Shown here: in pieces, positions 46,472 to 55,629 of the stretch
Position numbering within the stretch: the first letter of the stretch is position 1
Layout of the letters: each line of letters opens with the position of its first letter
From: JBAXTZ01 sp041666525
Lineage (GTDB): Bacteria > Bacillota > Negativicutes > JBAXTZ01
Length of the DNA stretch: 64,000 bases
Assembly (NCBI GenBank): GCA_041666525.1
Contig: JBAYGT010000002.1
Span: 163,635-227,634 of the forward strand
Direction: 5' to 3'
Program-made: the position numbers and the translations under genes
The notes under the pieces: generated by a model
The model's input: the letters and a program-made list of their open reading frames with translations, nothing else
Told to the model about the DNA's origin: nothing
Database searches by the model: none

Positions 46472-47728
46472 TTAAATCATATCTGCTTGAGAAATTTCCA
46501 TCGAGTGCATAAACGTTGGTTGACCTTCATTTGCAGAAATTTTTGTTTGTTCTTTTGCCAAAAGCGCCCTTGTAATAATCTTACTGCCAAAGCGAGATTT
46601 GATAGCATCTATACAGTATTCCAATTTTTCCAGTCGCTCACGTTTTTGCTCGCAGTCAAACAAATCATATTGTCGATCTTCATTAAACGAGCACAAGCTA
46701 GACGCACGGATGCCGAGCGAACGAATCGGTTTGTGCCAATTATAATTGGATAGAAATAATTCATAAGCCGATTCGGCTATTTCGTTTGTAAGACAAGTCG
46801 GTTTATCCAGCGGTGCTTGCCGCTCAAATCCCGTTAAATCGTTGCTGCGAATCCAAATCTGTACTAGTTTGGATCTAAAATCATGTTTTCGCAACCTACG
46901 GGCCACACTATCTGCCAACATATAAAAAATCCGCTTAACTTCAATATTATTGGTGAGATCATACGGTGTTGTAGTCGAATTACCGATACCCTTTATTGTC
47001 GTTTGCCAGCCAAGCCGGTGTACCGGCGCCCTGTCCAGTCCGTTAGCATAATGCCATATTAAATCACCATGCTTGCCCAACATCCGGCGGATAAAAATCA
47101 AATCTAACTGTGCCAATGCACCGATGGTATACACGCCGATACTTTTTAGTTTTTTAGTGGTAGCAAAACCTATATAAAATAATTTTTCTACCGGTAACTG
47201 CCACACGCAATCCTGATAATTTTTCGGGGTAATAACTGTGACTGCATTCGGTTTTTTCATATCGCTTCCGAGCTTGGCAAAAGTCTTATTCCAACTGACT
47301 CCAATTGAACAGGTAATTCCTAACTCTTTTTTGACACGCTTGCAAATAATATTCGCAATCTCCTCACCATCTTTATGTAACAACGACGAAGTACTGACGT
47401 CCAACCAACATTCATCGATACCAAAAGATTCAATTTTATCAGAATAATCGTGATAAATTTTCTGAGCTGCTTTTGAAAAATCAATATAACGTTGAAAAGT
47501 CGGCTTAATGAAATGCAACTGCGGACATTTTTGTTTTGCCTGCCATAACGCCTCGCCAGTACGGATTTTGTATTTTTTCGCGATTTCATTTTTTGCCAAC
47601 ACAATGCCGCGCCTTGCTTCAGCGTTGCCGCCCACTGCTACCGGCAAATGGCTGATCGACGGATCAAGCATACATTCTACGGACGCAAAAAAGCCGTTTA
47701 AATCGCAATGCAATATTGGTGTTTTCAT
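46472..47728 (-). CDS. dinB: DNA polymerase IV (Y family)
   Basis: A translesion polymerase. Catalytic acidic residues are in HCDLNGFFASVE and SFGIDECWLDVS. The little-finger domain follows. I choose ATG 47728 (GAGGCG upstream), giving 418 aa; a longer frame begins in the AT-rich promoter region. I see no clear SOS operator in front of it. Confidence 0.93.
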   Translation of the reverse strand: MKTPILHCDLNGFFASVECMLDPSISHLPVAVGGNAEARRGIVLAKNEIAKKYKIRTGEALWQAKQKCPQLHFIKPTFQRYIDFSKAAQKIYHDYSDKIESFGIDECWLDVSTSSLLHKDGEEIANIICKRVKKELGITCSIGVSWNKTFAKLGSDMKKPNAVTVITPKNYQDCVWQLPVEKLFYIGFATTKKLKSIGVYTIGALAQLDLIFIRRMLGKHGDLIWHYANGLDRAPVHRLGWQTTIKGIGNSTTTPYDLTNNIEVKRIFYMLADSVARRLRKHDFRSKLVQIWIRSNDLTGFERQAPLDKPTCLTNEIAESAYELFLSNYNWHKPIRSLGIRASSLCSFNEDRQYDLFDCEQKRERLEKLEYCIDAIKSRFGSKIITRALLAKEQTKISANEGQPTFMHSMEISQADMI

Positions 47729-47824
47729 AATTCGCCTCATTTTCATCTTAAATACGAATATATATTTGTATATTATCATATTGTTCGATAAAATAATAGC
47801 GGACAAAAATATTTTTATTTCATT

Positions 47825-48781
47825 TTACCAAACCAAATTTTGCGGAACTTCACCATTTAAGGCAGCAACAACATTTTCTACCACTAACTTAGCCATTGCA
47901 TCCCGAGTCTCAAAGGTTGCACTACCAACGTGTGGCGCTAAAACTACATTATCCAATTCAGCCAATCCCTGTGTAAGCTCCGGTTCGTGCTCATAAACAT
48001 CTAATCCGGCGGCAAAGATACGATTGTTTTTCAACGCTGTTATCAATGCCGCTTCGTTAACGACGGGTCCGCGTGCAGTGTTTATCAGAACGGCAGTTGG
48101 TTTCATCATCCTAATTTCATGTTCATTAATCAAATAATGAGTATCTGGAGTTAAAGGAATATGCAATGAAATAAAATCAGACTGTTTAAGTAAAGTTATC
48201 AAATCCACCCGTGTTGCACCTGTAACCTGTTCAAAATTAGTCTTATTACTACGTGCATAATATATAATCTTCATATCAAAACCACGGGCTCGTTCTGCGA
48301 CAGCCAAGGCTATTCTGCCAGCGCCGATTAATCCGAGAGTTTTGCCAGTCACCTGCACACCGCGCATAAAAAGCGGAGCCCAACCAGTAAATTCGCCGAG
48401 CCGTGTAAGTTTATCCCCTTCGGTAACCCGTCTTGCACAATCCAATAATAACGCCCAAGTCAAATCCGCAGTAGCGTCGGTTAATACGCCGGGGGTATTC
48501 GTAACATAAATACCCCGCTCCCGCGCCACAGTTACATCAATATTATTATAACCAACCGCGTAGTTGGCAAATATCTTACAACGCGTTGCTGCATTAATAA
48601 CATCACTATCGATTTTGTCGCTAAGCATACTAATGACGGCGTCAGCGTCAGTCACCTCGCGCAATAGTATCTGTTTATCAATAACTCGGTCTTGTTCAAA
48701 AGTCTTAACTGTAAAACCGGCAGCCTTTAATAATTGCTCAGCAATTTCCGGCATCGAGCGCGTTATATATACTTTTTTCAT
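47825..48781 (-). CDS. D-isomer-specific 2-hydroxyacid dehydrogenase
   Basis: An NAD(P)-dependent dehydrogenase resembling glyoxylate/hydroxypyruvate reductases. The nucleotide-binding motif is GLIGAGRIALAVA, where the third glycine of the usual GxGxxG is Ala. The catalytic Arg, Glu and His are in NTARGPVVNE, LDVYEHEP and APHVGSAT. Length is 318 aa from ATG 48781 (GAGG six bases upstream). The exact substrate cannot be told from sequence. Confidence 0.87.
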   Translation of the reverse strand: MKKVYITRSMPEIAEQLLKAAGFTVKTFEQDRVIDKQILLREVTDADAVISMLSDKIDSDVINAATRCKIFANYAVGYNNIDVTVARERGIYVTNTPGVLTDATADLTWALLLDCARRVTEGDKLTRLGEFTGWAPLFMRGVQVTGKTLGLIGAGRIALAVAERARGFDMKIIYYARSNKTNFEQVTGATRVDLITLLKQSDFISLHIPLTPDTHYLINEHEIRMMKPTAVLINTARGPVVNEAALITALKNNRIFAAGLDVYEHEPELTQGLAELDNVVLAPHVGSATFETRDAMAKLVVENVVAALNGEVPQNLVW

Positions 48782-48796
48782 GTACAACCTCTAAAT

Positions 48797-49720
48797 TTAT
48801 TTTGCAGATGCCTTAGCAATTTCAACTGACCAATCAGGACCAGAATAAACTTTGTTCTCAGCGGAGAAACTCTTCATATTTAACGCAAACGACAACTGCA
48901 TCAGGCTATTCATGTACGCCAGCGGCTTGCCATCCGGCACGTCGCCAAAAGTATGTACATAAGGCAATATTCCTTGAAACACCAGTTTATTATTCGAATA
49001 AATCTTAACCAATATATTGTCGCCGATTTTTACACCTTGATTGCTCAATAGTTCAACGCCAATATTCGTCCAAACGTTACCATATTGAACATCCAAAACC
49101 GGAATGTTTCCAGAAATAACTGAATTATTCAATATCGCTTTCTGGTAAGCAATGCGGAATATTTCATTTTTTTGTAGCGTACCAACATCAGCATAAGTTA
49201 TCATTCCGGACGCCAACCGTGCGCCGGTGTATGCGTAAACATCACGACCATAAAACGTATAAGAATCATTGGAATTTTGTAATCTGTTTTTGGTTTCATC
49301 AATTTGTCTAATTTCGGCAATACCAACGCTATCAGCAATCAACGTTAACGTACCGTTGTCCGGGGTAACAATATACTGACCGGTCAATGTTTTCGCAACA
49401 ACTGATTTTCGACTGGTACCAACACCAGGATCAACAACTGAAACAAATACCGTACCCGGCGGCCAATAAGCAATTGTTTGCATCAACCGGTATGATGCTT
49501 CCCAAACATTGTATCCAGGTATCTCATGTGTCAAACTGAATATCGGTAATTGCCGGTCAACACTGAACGCCACCCCCTCCATCGCTGCAACTGCGCCATC
49601 CTTCAAACCGAAATCCGTCTGCAAAACCAGCGCGTTTCGATCGACTGCCGTGACACTCATAGAGAAACTTGACGATAGCAAAACTACCACAAAAAGTAAA
49701 AACAGTATTCGTCTGTTCAT
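48797..49720 (-). CDS. SAM hydroxide adenosyltransferase family protein with signal peptide
   Basis: A DUF62 family protein; known members hydrolyse S-adenosylmethionine to adenosine and methionine, or halogenate it. Family motifs are LQTDFGLKDG, VVDPGVGTSRK and TPDNGTL. Unlike most cytosolic members it starts with a strong signal sequence (hydrophobic ILFLLFVVVLLSSSFS, then a possible cleavage after SVTA). That would place it outside the inner membrane, where SAM is not expected. Length is 307 aa. It is 15 bases upstream of the hydroxyacid dehydrogenase gene and probably co-transcribed. Confidence 0.8.
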   Translation of the reverse strand: MNRRILFLLFVVVLLSSSFSMSVTAVDRNALVLQTDFGLKDGAVAAMEGVAFSVDRQLPIFSLTHEIPGYNVWEASYRLMQTIAYWPPGTVFVSVVDPGVGTSRKSVVAKTLTGQYIVTPDNGTLTLIADSVGIAEIRQIDETKNRLQNSNDSYTFYGRDVYAYTGARLASGMITYADVGTLQKNEIFRIAYQKAILNNSVISGNIPVLDVQYGNVWTNIGVELLSNQGVKIGDNILVKIYSNNKLVFQGILPYVHTFGDVPDGKPLAYMNSLMQLSFALNMKSFSAENKVYSGPDWSVEIAKASAK

Positions 49721-49751
49721 AAATAACCTCCAATTTTATTAACGTAAAAAA

Positions 49752-49787
49752 CCCATTACTTCAGCAGCACCAGCATGAAGAAATGGG
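49752..49787 (-). terminator. intrinsic terminator after preA
   Basis: A 12-bp stem with one mismatch (49752-49763 with 49776-49787), followed on the minus strand by six T. Confidence 0.8.
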
Positions 49788-49802
49788 CTTGAGCTAATTT
49801 TA

Positions 49803-51065
49803 CTAATAACCTTTTAACAAAATATTTTCACAATCAACCGGATAGGCCCCGATGTTTTCTTTGAACTTCACCTCGCCCGGTGTCATACAGTTCATAACCG
49901 GACATACATTGATACACAAGTGACAGCCAACGCAGTTATCATTAATCGACGGACGACGCTTTTTCTCATCCCAGTCAATCGCCTGATGTGCCGCGTCATA
50001 GCAGGAAACATAACAGCGGCCGCAACCCACGCAAAGTCCATCATCAATTTTCGGCAAAATTTTAAAGTTGCGATCCAATTCTTCAGCCGCCACGATATTT
50101 GGGAGCGCCAAACCGATAAAGTCATCTAATTTATTATAGCCACGTTCCGCCATATAATGCGACAAACCGCTAATCATATCCTCGACAATCCGGTAGCCAA
50201 ACTGCATTACTGAAGTTGTGACCTGTAAGTTTCGACAACCAAGCAACAAAAACTCCACCGCGTCGCGCCATGTTTCAATGCCGCCAATACCACTCAGCGG
50301 TACGCTTTTTAAATCCGGATGCTGTTTTAGTTGGGTAATAAATCGCAATGCAATCGGTTTTACCGCCACTCCCGAATATCCAGAAATCGAAGATTTACCA
50401 TTTACAACCGGCATCGCCGTGAGATGATCAAAATTAATATTGGTAATAGATTTGATAGTATTAATTGCCGCCAAACCACGTGCGCCACCGGCAATCGCAG
50501 CCAGCGCCGGTAGTTCCATCTGGCCGATATTCGGCGTCATTTTGGCAATCACCGGAATCGTTGTCGCACCCGATACTGCCAGAGAGTACTCCCTAACCAA
50601 TTCCGGACTTTGCCCGACATCAGAACCCATAGCATGACTAGTCATCTGCGGGCAGGAAAAGTTACACTCGATCAAATCGGCGCCGGCTTCAGTTACCATT
50701 TTCGCCAATTCCTGCCATTCTTTGGTATTAGAGCCCATGATGGACGCAACCATGACCTTATGAGGATAATGTTTTTTTAAGTCGCTGATCATCTGTAAAT
50801 TTTTTTCCAGCGGCTTGTCAGAAATCTGCTCCATGTTCTTAAAACCAATCCAAGGCAGATTATCTTTATAAGTGACGTCAAACCGTGGCGAACATTCATT
50901 AGCAATAAAAAAGCCGATAGTCTTGTAGTAAACACCGCCCCATCCGGCTTCATAAGCTTTGGCAACCATATCATAGTTACTGCCAACCGGTGAGGAACTC
51001 AAGAAGAACGGATTTTCACATTTTACGCCCAAAAAATCCAGAGACAAATTTTTTTTAATAGCCAT
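49803..51065 (-). CDS. preA: dihydropyrimidine dehydrogenase, catalytic subunit PreA
   Basis: The FMN-containing subunit of an NAD-dependent enzyme that reduces uracil and thymine (or works in reverse). A dihydroorotate-dehydrogenase-like barrel carries the active-site Cys in NFSCPQM. Two C-terminal [4Fe-4S] motifs, CVGCGRCYVSC near residue 343 and CVGCHLCINVCP near 377, pass electrons from PreT. ATG 51065 overlaps the preT TAA stop (TAATG). About 420 aa. No hydantoinase or ureidopropionase gene is adjacent. Confidence 0.92.
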   Translation of the reverse strand: MAIKKNLSLDFLGVKCENPFFLSSSPVGSNYDMVAKAYEAGWGGVYYKTIGFFIANECSPRFDVTYKDNLPWIGFKNMEQISDKPLEKNLQMISDLKKHYPHKVMVASIMGSNTKEWQELAKMVTEAGADLIECNFSCPQMTSHAMGSDVGQSPELVREYSLAVSGATTIPVIAKMTPNIGQMELPALAAIAGGARGLAAINTIKSITNINFDHLTAMPVVNGKSSISGYSGVAVKPIALRFITQLKQHPDLKSVPLSGIGGIETWRDAVEFLLLGCRNLQVTTSVMQFGYRIVEDMISGLSHYMAERGYNKLDDFIGLALPNIVAAEELDRNFKILPKIDDGLCVGCGRCYVSCYDAAHQAIDWDEKKRRPSINDNCVGCHLCINVCPVMNCMTPGEVKFKENIGAYPVDCENILLKGY

Positions 51066-52315
51066 TATACACACCCGCCTTCCAGATATTTTGCAATTGA
51101 ACGCGCTGCTTTTTTGCCGTCAGCTACTGCCTGCACAACTGTTGAACCGCCATTTACGATATCGCCGCCAGCAAACAGGCCATCCGTTGACACCACCATA
51201 TCTTCGTCTACAGTTAGCTTGACCGTGCTTTCACGCCAACAAGATGGAAGTTGCCCAATCGCAAACACCACTTGATCAGCCTTCAACTTCAACTGGCTAT
51301 AATCATCAGTCCCCTGTGCTATAAAACCTGATACTTTATCCTGACCTTCAATCTTCAAAGGCTTGAAGCGGGTAATAATAGAAATATCCATCGCCTGAAT
51401 ATTCTCGACCTCTTCGATATCAGCCGGCGCCTCGGCAACCGTTCGGCGATAAACAATAGTCACATTGGCCGCTCCCAACATTTTCGCCGTGGCAGCACAA
51501 TCCATCGCCGTATCACCGCCGCCGATCACCACTACATCATTGCCAACTGTAAAACCGCTGCAACCGGTGCGGGCACGCGCTAAATAATCAATGGCATTAT
51601 ATACACCGGTCAATTGCCCGCCTTCAATTTCAATCGGACGGCTGCACCACAACCCGACACCGATAAATATTGCAGCGAACTCATTCCTTAACTCTGAAAT
51701 ACTTAACTTTTCCGACAAACTATGCCCATAGTGAATCTTCACGCCCAGCTTAATAATTTGCGCGATATCATGTTCAATTACTGCCTGCGGTAACCGCGCC
51801 GGAGTAATTCCATAGCTCATCATCCCTCCGGCCAGCGGCATTTTTTCGAATATTTCTACTTGATAACCCAATTTTGCCATTTCCGCTGCACAGGCAAGAC
51901 TTGCCGGACCGGCGCCAACACAAGCCACTCGCTGATTTTTCGAAGACGCAGTTTTCAACGTCTCCATTCCAAAGATTTGTTCCTGCTCGATTGCGAACCG
52001 TTGCAAACCACGAATGTCGATCGGTCGGTCAATACCGGTACGACTGCATTCTCCTTCGCATAACTGGCCAGCCGGACAAATTCTGGCGCAACATCCGCCC
52101 AAAACATTAGCTTCGCGAATTATTTCCGCAGCGCCCTTGAAATTGCGAAATCTTATCGAACGAATAAACCGACCCGGTTCAGTTCCAGCCGGACAAGCCT
52201 TGCTGCATGGCTCATCGTGACAGAGCAAACAGCGAGTTGCCTCTTCCATAGCCGTTCGCACATTGTAGCCCTTACTGTCGGCGTCATCATAGTGACGCGT
52301 CACAATTTTACTCAC
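51065..52315 (-). CDS. preT: NAD-dependent dihydropyrimidine dehydrogenase, subunit PreT
   Basis: The FAD- and NAD(P)H-binding subunit, related to the glutamate synthase small subunit. The N-terminal cysteines CLLCHDEPCSKACP and CCARICPAGQLCEGEC bind [4Fe-4S] clusters. Two Rossmann motifs follow, VGAGPASLACA and VIGGGDTAMDCA. Length is 416 aa. GTG start with GGAGA six bases upstream. Directly coupled to preA, which confirms the assignment against other members of this flavoprotein family. Confidence 0.92.
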   Translation of the reverse strand: MSKIVTRHYDDADSKGYNVRTAMEEATRCLLCHDEPCSKACPAGTEPGRFIRSIRFRNFKGAAEIIREANVLGGCCARICPAGQLCEGECSRTGIDRPIDIRGLQRFAIEQEQIFGMETLKTASSKNQRVACVGAGPASLACAAEMAKLGYQVEIFEKMPLAGGMMSYGITPARLPQAVIEHDIAQIIKLGVKIHYGHSLSEKLSISELRNEFAAIFIGVGLWCSRPIEIEGGQLTGVYNAIDYLARARTGCSGFTVGNDVVVIGGGDTAMDCAATAKMLGAANVTIVYRRTVAEAPADIEEVENIQAMDISIITRFKPLKIEGQDKVSGFIAQGTDDYSQLKLKADQVVFAIGQLPSCWRESTVKLTVDEDMVVSTDGLFAGGDIVNGGSTVVQAVADGKKAARSIAKYLEGGCV

Positions 52316-52467
52316 AATTTTCTCCTATTAATATTTATATCTTATTCATAAATATATTCTACTAAAGGCAACCATTTTCCTGCATAAAGCAAGAATTTTC
52401 TCCTATGGCGATATCAAATAACGGTTACAGCCTCTTAACAACAATCTTCATCTGTAACAAAATAATG

Positions 52468-53451
52468 TTAGGCTTTATCTGTCTCATAAACCAAACCTAT
52501 TTGCCGCCTGACTTCGTCGAGTGCCGCCATAAGCGCTTGGGAAATTTTGTGTGACATTATTTTCGACTCAATTTGACCATTTTCTATCAGCGTTAAAAAC
52601 TCCTTTATTTCATAGTAAAAAGAATCTTCAGTCTCAGTTCCAAGGTCAACAGTTTCACCGCTACGCAGTTGCATTTGCGCTGAAGCTCCCATGGAAATCC
52701 TGTTTATCAAAATATTGCCATCTTCACCTTGAATTTCATTCGGGATTAACGAATTAGAAATCTTGGAGTAATGGATATCACCAAGAAAGTCGGTATATTT
52801 CATCGATATCATGCCAATACCATCTACCCCGCTATGAAGAAAATGAGCACTTGCTGATAATTTAGTGCACTCGCCAAAAAAATACAACATTGCAAATAAG
52901 GGATAAATACCAATATCCACCAACGCTCCATTGGAAAGTTCCGGTTTAAAAGCATTCTCGACTATTCCATTTCTAAAATTGTCATAACGCGAAGAATATT
53001 GCGAATAGTGAAAAAACGCCCGGCGAATTTTTCCAATTCTATGTAACTGATTTTTAACATTACTGATGACCGGCATAAACGGCGTTTTCATAGCCTCCAT
53101 AAGCAGAACATTGTTTTCTTTGGCCACGCTTATCATAGCCTCAACCTCTTCGCTATTTGAAGCAAACGGCTTTTCACACAGAATGTGCTTTTTATATCCC
53201 ATTAGTTTTATAGCTTGCGGACAATGCAGATAATTCGGGCTGGCAATATAAACGGCATCAATAGCATTGTCTTCGCCTAGTTTATCTAAATCGGTATAAA
53301 CTTTACAGCAAGAGTATTTCCCGCCAAAGGCTAGCCCCTTAGCATGTTATCGGGAATAAATCGCTTCCAAAGAAAAATTTTTGAAACCCAGCGTTGATTT
53401 AATAAACTTATCAGTAATTTCCGATGTGCCGATTACAGCAAATTTTATCAT
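52468..53451 (-). pseudogene. Gfo/Idh/MocA-family oxidoreductase with an in-frame stop
   Basis: Reading from ATG 53451 (GGTGG upstream) gives IKFAVIGTSEITDKF, a normal Rossmann start. Codon 35 is TAA (53347-53349), just after EAIYSR. Beyond it the same frame continues without a shift through IDAVYIASPNYLHCPQA and the hallmark HILCEKPFASN to a stop at 52468. So a single nonsense codon interrupts an otherwise complete gene of about 327 codons, the normal family length. A 244-aa product could only come from a late internal start, after loss of the NAD-binding strand. Probably inactive; sugar or inositol dehydrogenase activity would be the ancestral role. Confidence 0.85.
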
Positions 53452-53693
53452 GTGAACCACCTTCTTGTAGTTAATGTTCGATATTGGCTGCTTGGACAAT
53501 CCTTTCGGCGTGGAATGTCTGTATTTTTTGCCCCGTCCACACAAGACATTTTACATTAAAAATCAAAACTTATCTAACCAAAAAAATAAGCTTGCTCAAA
53601 ACATTGAAATTTCTTACCCGGATTTACTCAACTTTCACGCCCCTTCTCTATACGTTTTTTCTTCAATTGACATCATTTTGCACCAAAACAAAA

Positions 53694-53725
53694 AACGCCT
53701 CCGAGGCAAAAACCTCAGAAGCGTT
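53694..53725 (-). terminator. terminator of the tRNA-Leu gene
   Basis: A 13-bp stem with G-U wobbles (53694-53706 with 53713-53725), followed by six T on the minus strand. It begins 11 bases after the CCA end of the tRNA remnant. Confidence 0.75.
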
Positions 53726-53735
53726 GATTTCATTG

Positions 53736-53787
53736 TGGTGCCGAAGGCCGGAGTCGAACCGGCACGCCCGAAAGCGTCTGATTTTGA
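53736..53787 (-). other. 3' half of tRNA-Leu(CAA); attachment site of the integrated element
   Basis: The minus strand reads TCAAAATCAGA, a variable arm, the T arm GCCGGTTCGACTCCGGC, the acceptor strand CTTCGGC and an encoded ACCA. This matches the 3' half of a leuX-type tRNA-Leu with anticodon CAA. The 5' acceptor strand (expected GCCGAAG), D arm and 5' anticodon stem are missing. Homology stops in the anticodon loop at 53787. This is what an integrase leaves behind when it recombines inside a tRNA: the complete tRNA is rebuilt at the other end of the element, here to the right of the window. Confidence 0.85.
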
Positions 53788-53909
53788 GTTACGCCCCTAA
53801 TAGTATCAGTAATAATCGCTAAACCGCCGAGCCTTATATAGCGCTCTATAATTACTTCTTACACGTTGCTTAATATCGGATGTATTAAAATATCGCCATT
53901 TATTTCTCC

Positions 53910-53930
53910 GGTTGCACCATGGTTGCACCA
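53910..53930. repeat. tandem GGTTGCACCA repeat near the attachment site
   Basis: GGTTGCACCA occurs at 53910-53919 and again at 53921-53930, an 11-base period. It lies about 125 bases inside the element from the core site. Direct repeats at such a position are typical of arm-type integrase binding sites. Confidence 0.5.
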
Positions 53931-53999
53931 CGATTTTTTAATGGCATAACCAATAATTGCGATTTTCACGAACTCTGCATTGCGAAATTTATCGGTTTA

Positions 54000-54851
54000 T
54001 TAATCGTCGCCAGTTTTTTTCAAAAGAGCGTCTACCGTCAAAATTACATCAATAATTTTATCAAACTCTATACCGCGCGCATAAGCAAATTGTTCGCAAT
54101 ATTTTTCCCACTGCCTGCGCATTTCAACACTTTCGGATATTTGCGCGATTGTGTTGCCGGAATCGTTCAAGATCTCCAGGGATTTCCTTCTTTTTGCCGT
54201 AGCGTGGATAGCTCGCTTCAAAAGATCACCATTAATGTTATCGCCCTTTGTGCGTAAAATCATATACATGTCGTAGAAATCGCGTGCGCGTGTATTATAT
54301 TTACCACGCCGAATAATCGTCTCATATTTCTCTGCCAAAACCGTTTCCGGATTATACGCGCAGATATTCAATACCGAACCATCGAATATTGTGTGGTATT
54401 TATATACAATTGCCCGCGGTGTTATGGCATCACCGGTAGTCACATCAATTTTCAGCGGTGTCTTGATCGTATCGTAAACAGCTTCAAGCACAATTCGGAA
54501 TCCGCCGTATTCATCATCATCCCTAATCGCTGCTGCACTGATGAAACTGAAACTGGTAGCATCTTCGGCATCGATAGCACAGATTTCCGATATCGCAGCG
54601 ATTATCGCCGCCTCTTCAAACGGAAACCGTCTTAGCGTAGCATCCATATCCATCGTTGTGCGATTACCCAATCCAACCAACGCCGCAATAAGTAAACCGC
54701 CTTTCAGAATCACCTTGTCTTTGTATTGTGACATAGAAATTCGTTTCAGTAACCGCTCGAACATCACGGTCTGTAAAACGGCTTGTGCCGGAATGTTTTT
54801 TTCGACTGCGATTTTCTTAACTTGCGCTTTCAGCTTCATCGCTTCTTTCAC
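54000..54851 (-). CDS. abiEii: AbiEii-family nucleotidyltransferase toxin
   Basis: The toxin of a type IV-like toxin-antitoxin and phage abortive-infection system. It has the nucleotidyltransferase core LKGGLLIA (residues 49-56) with T66-x-D68-x-D70, a further Asp in PLKIDVTTGD, and the AEKYETIIRRG and ARDFYDMYM motifs characteristic of AbiEii. Length is 283 aa. It overlaps the antitoxin gene by four bases (ATGA). Members of the family modify nucleic acids such as tRNA 3' ends; target not deducible here. Confidence 0.9.
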   Translation of the reverse strand: MKEAMKLKAQVKKIAVEKNIPAQAVLQTVMFERLLKRISMSQYKDKVILKGGLLIAALVGLGNRTTMDMDATLRRFPFEEAAIIAAISEICAIDAEDATSFSFISAAAIRDDDEYGGFRIVLEAVYDTIKTPLKIDVTTGDAITPRAIVYKYHTIFDGSVLNICAYNPETVLAEKYETIIRRGKYNTRARDFYDMYMILRTKGDNINGDLLKRAIHATAKRRKSLEILNDSGNTIAQISESVEMRRQWEKYCEQFAYARGIEFDKIIDVILTVDALLKKTGDD

Positions 54852-55441
54852 AGCAACACCTCTAAATAGTTTCGCATTATTTTCTCAATACCATAATTCG
54901 CTGCGTAGCGCGCAAGTTTGCTAAGATCTTTTTTTGGCGATGAGGCATACATTTTCAAGCCATCGAAAAATATTTGTTCATCTATTTTACTGCGACTACG
55001 GACAATGTCACAGATTGTCCGTTCTATATCGTAAACAATTAACTCGTTGCCGTGTAACGAAGGAACTGTTGTTAAGCCTTCACCATAAAGTTCTTTCTTG
55101 ATATAGTATATCTTTGCACCAGTTTGCTTCAATCCGGCTGAATGATAACCAGACATAACCGTTACTGAAAATCGCAACGGCGATCGGTCGCACATTCCGT
55201 GCAGAAACAACGCGGTATCATGTGAATAAACTGCCTTTGGATAACGGATTTGAAGTGTCTGCATTTCATCTTCAAATTTTTCCGCGTCAGTATATATTCC
55301 CCTTGCCACCCGCTCTAAAACGCCTTCATTATGTAATTCTGATAAATGGGTTCGCGAAATGGCCCGGCCATTAGTATCCGACGCTCTCAATACTCCATTG
55401 TTTGTAGCAAGTAAATCTTCTACGCGTTTAGACTTTTTCAT
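54848..55441 (-). CDS. abiEi: AbiEi-family antitoxin and repressor
   Basis: A 197-aa antitoxin with an N-terminal winged helix (VEDLLATNNGVLRASD, then HLSELHNEGVLERVARGIY) and a C-terminal antitoxin domain (ERTICDIVRSRSKID). AbiEi proteins bind inverted repeats in their own promoter. A matching inverted repeat overlaps the predicted promoter here. ATG 55441 is preceded by AAGGTGG; an upstream in-frame ATG lies in the operator and is rejected. Confidence 0.88.
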   Translation of the reverse strand: MKKSKRVEDLLATNNGVLRASDTNGRAISRTHLSELHNEGVLERVARGIYTDAEKFEDEMQTLQIRYPKAVYSHDTALFLHGMCDRSPLRFSVTVMSGYHSAGLKQTGAKIYYIKKELYGEGLTTVPSLHGNELIVYDIERTICDIVRSRSKIDEQIFFDGLKMYASSPKKDLSKLARYAANYGIEKIMRNYLEVLL

Positions 55442-55461
55442 ATTGCACCACCTTACAACCG

Positions 55462-55497
55462 CACTCATATCATAATCGAAATGAGTGTATTTGTAAA
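55462..55497 (-). promoter_or_regulatory. abiE promoter with an overlapping inverted-repeat operator
   Basis: On the minus strand TTTACA (55492-55497) and TATGAT (55469-55474) are spaced by exactly 17 bases. The inverted repeat CACTCAT/ATGAGTG (55462-55468 and 55481-55487) touches the downstream edge of the -10 box and occupies the spacer. A bound repressor would block RNA polymerase. Confidence 0.65.
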
Positions 55498-55524
55498 CTT
55501 TTCAGTCGCATTTTAAAAAATAAA

Positions 55525-55546
55525 ACGCAGCTTATAACAGCCGCGT
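55525..55546 (-). terminator. terminator after the RhuM-Fic gene
   Basis: An eight-base stem with one G-U pair (55525-55532 with 55539-55546), then TTTATTTTTT on the minus strand. It separates the RhuM-Fic gene from abiE. Confidence 0.65.
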
Positions 55547-55629
55547 CATTTGATTTATCTGGGTTTCTGTCAAAACAGTACGCTCTAAAACCGTATCTGC
55601 CTATTAATGTGTGCTGGCACCAACTTAAG

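Noticed and set aside
53474..53822. Two overlapping plus-strand frames of about 110 codons
   Set aside because: They cross the tRNA remnant and its terminator and encode no recognisable protein.
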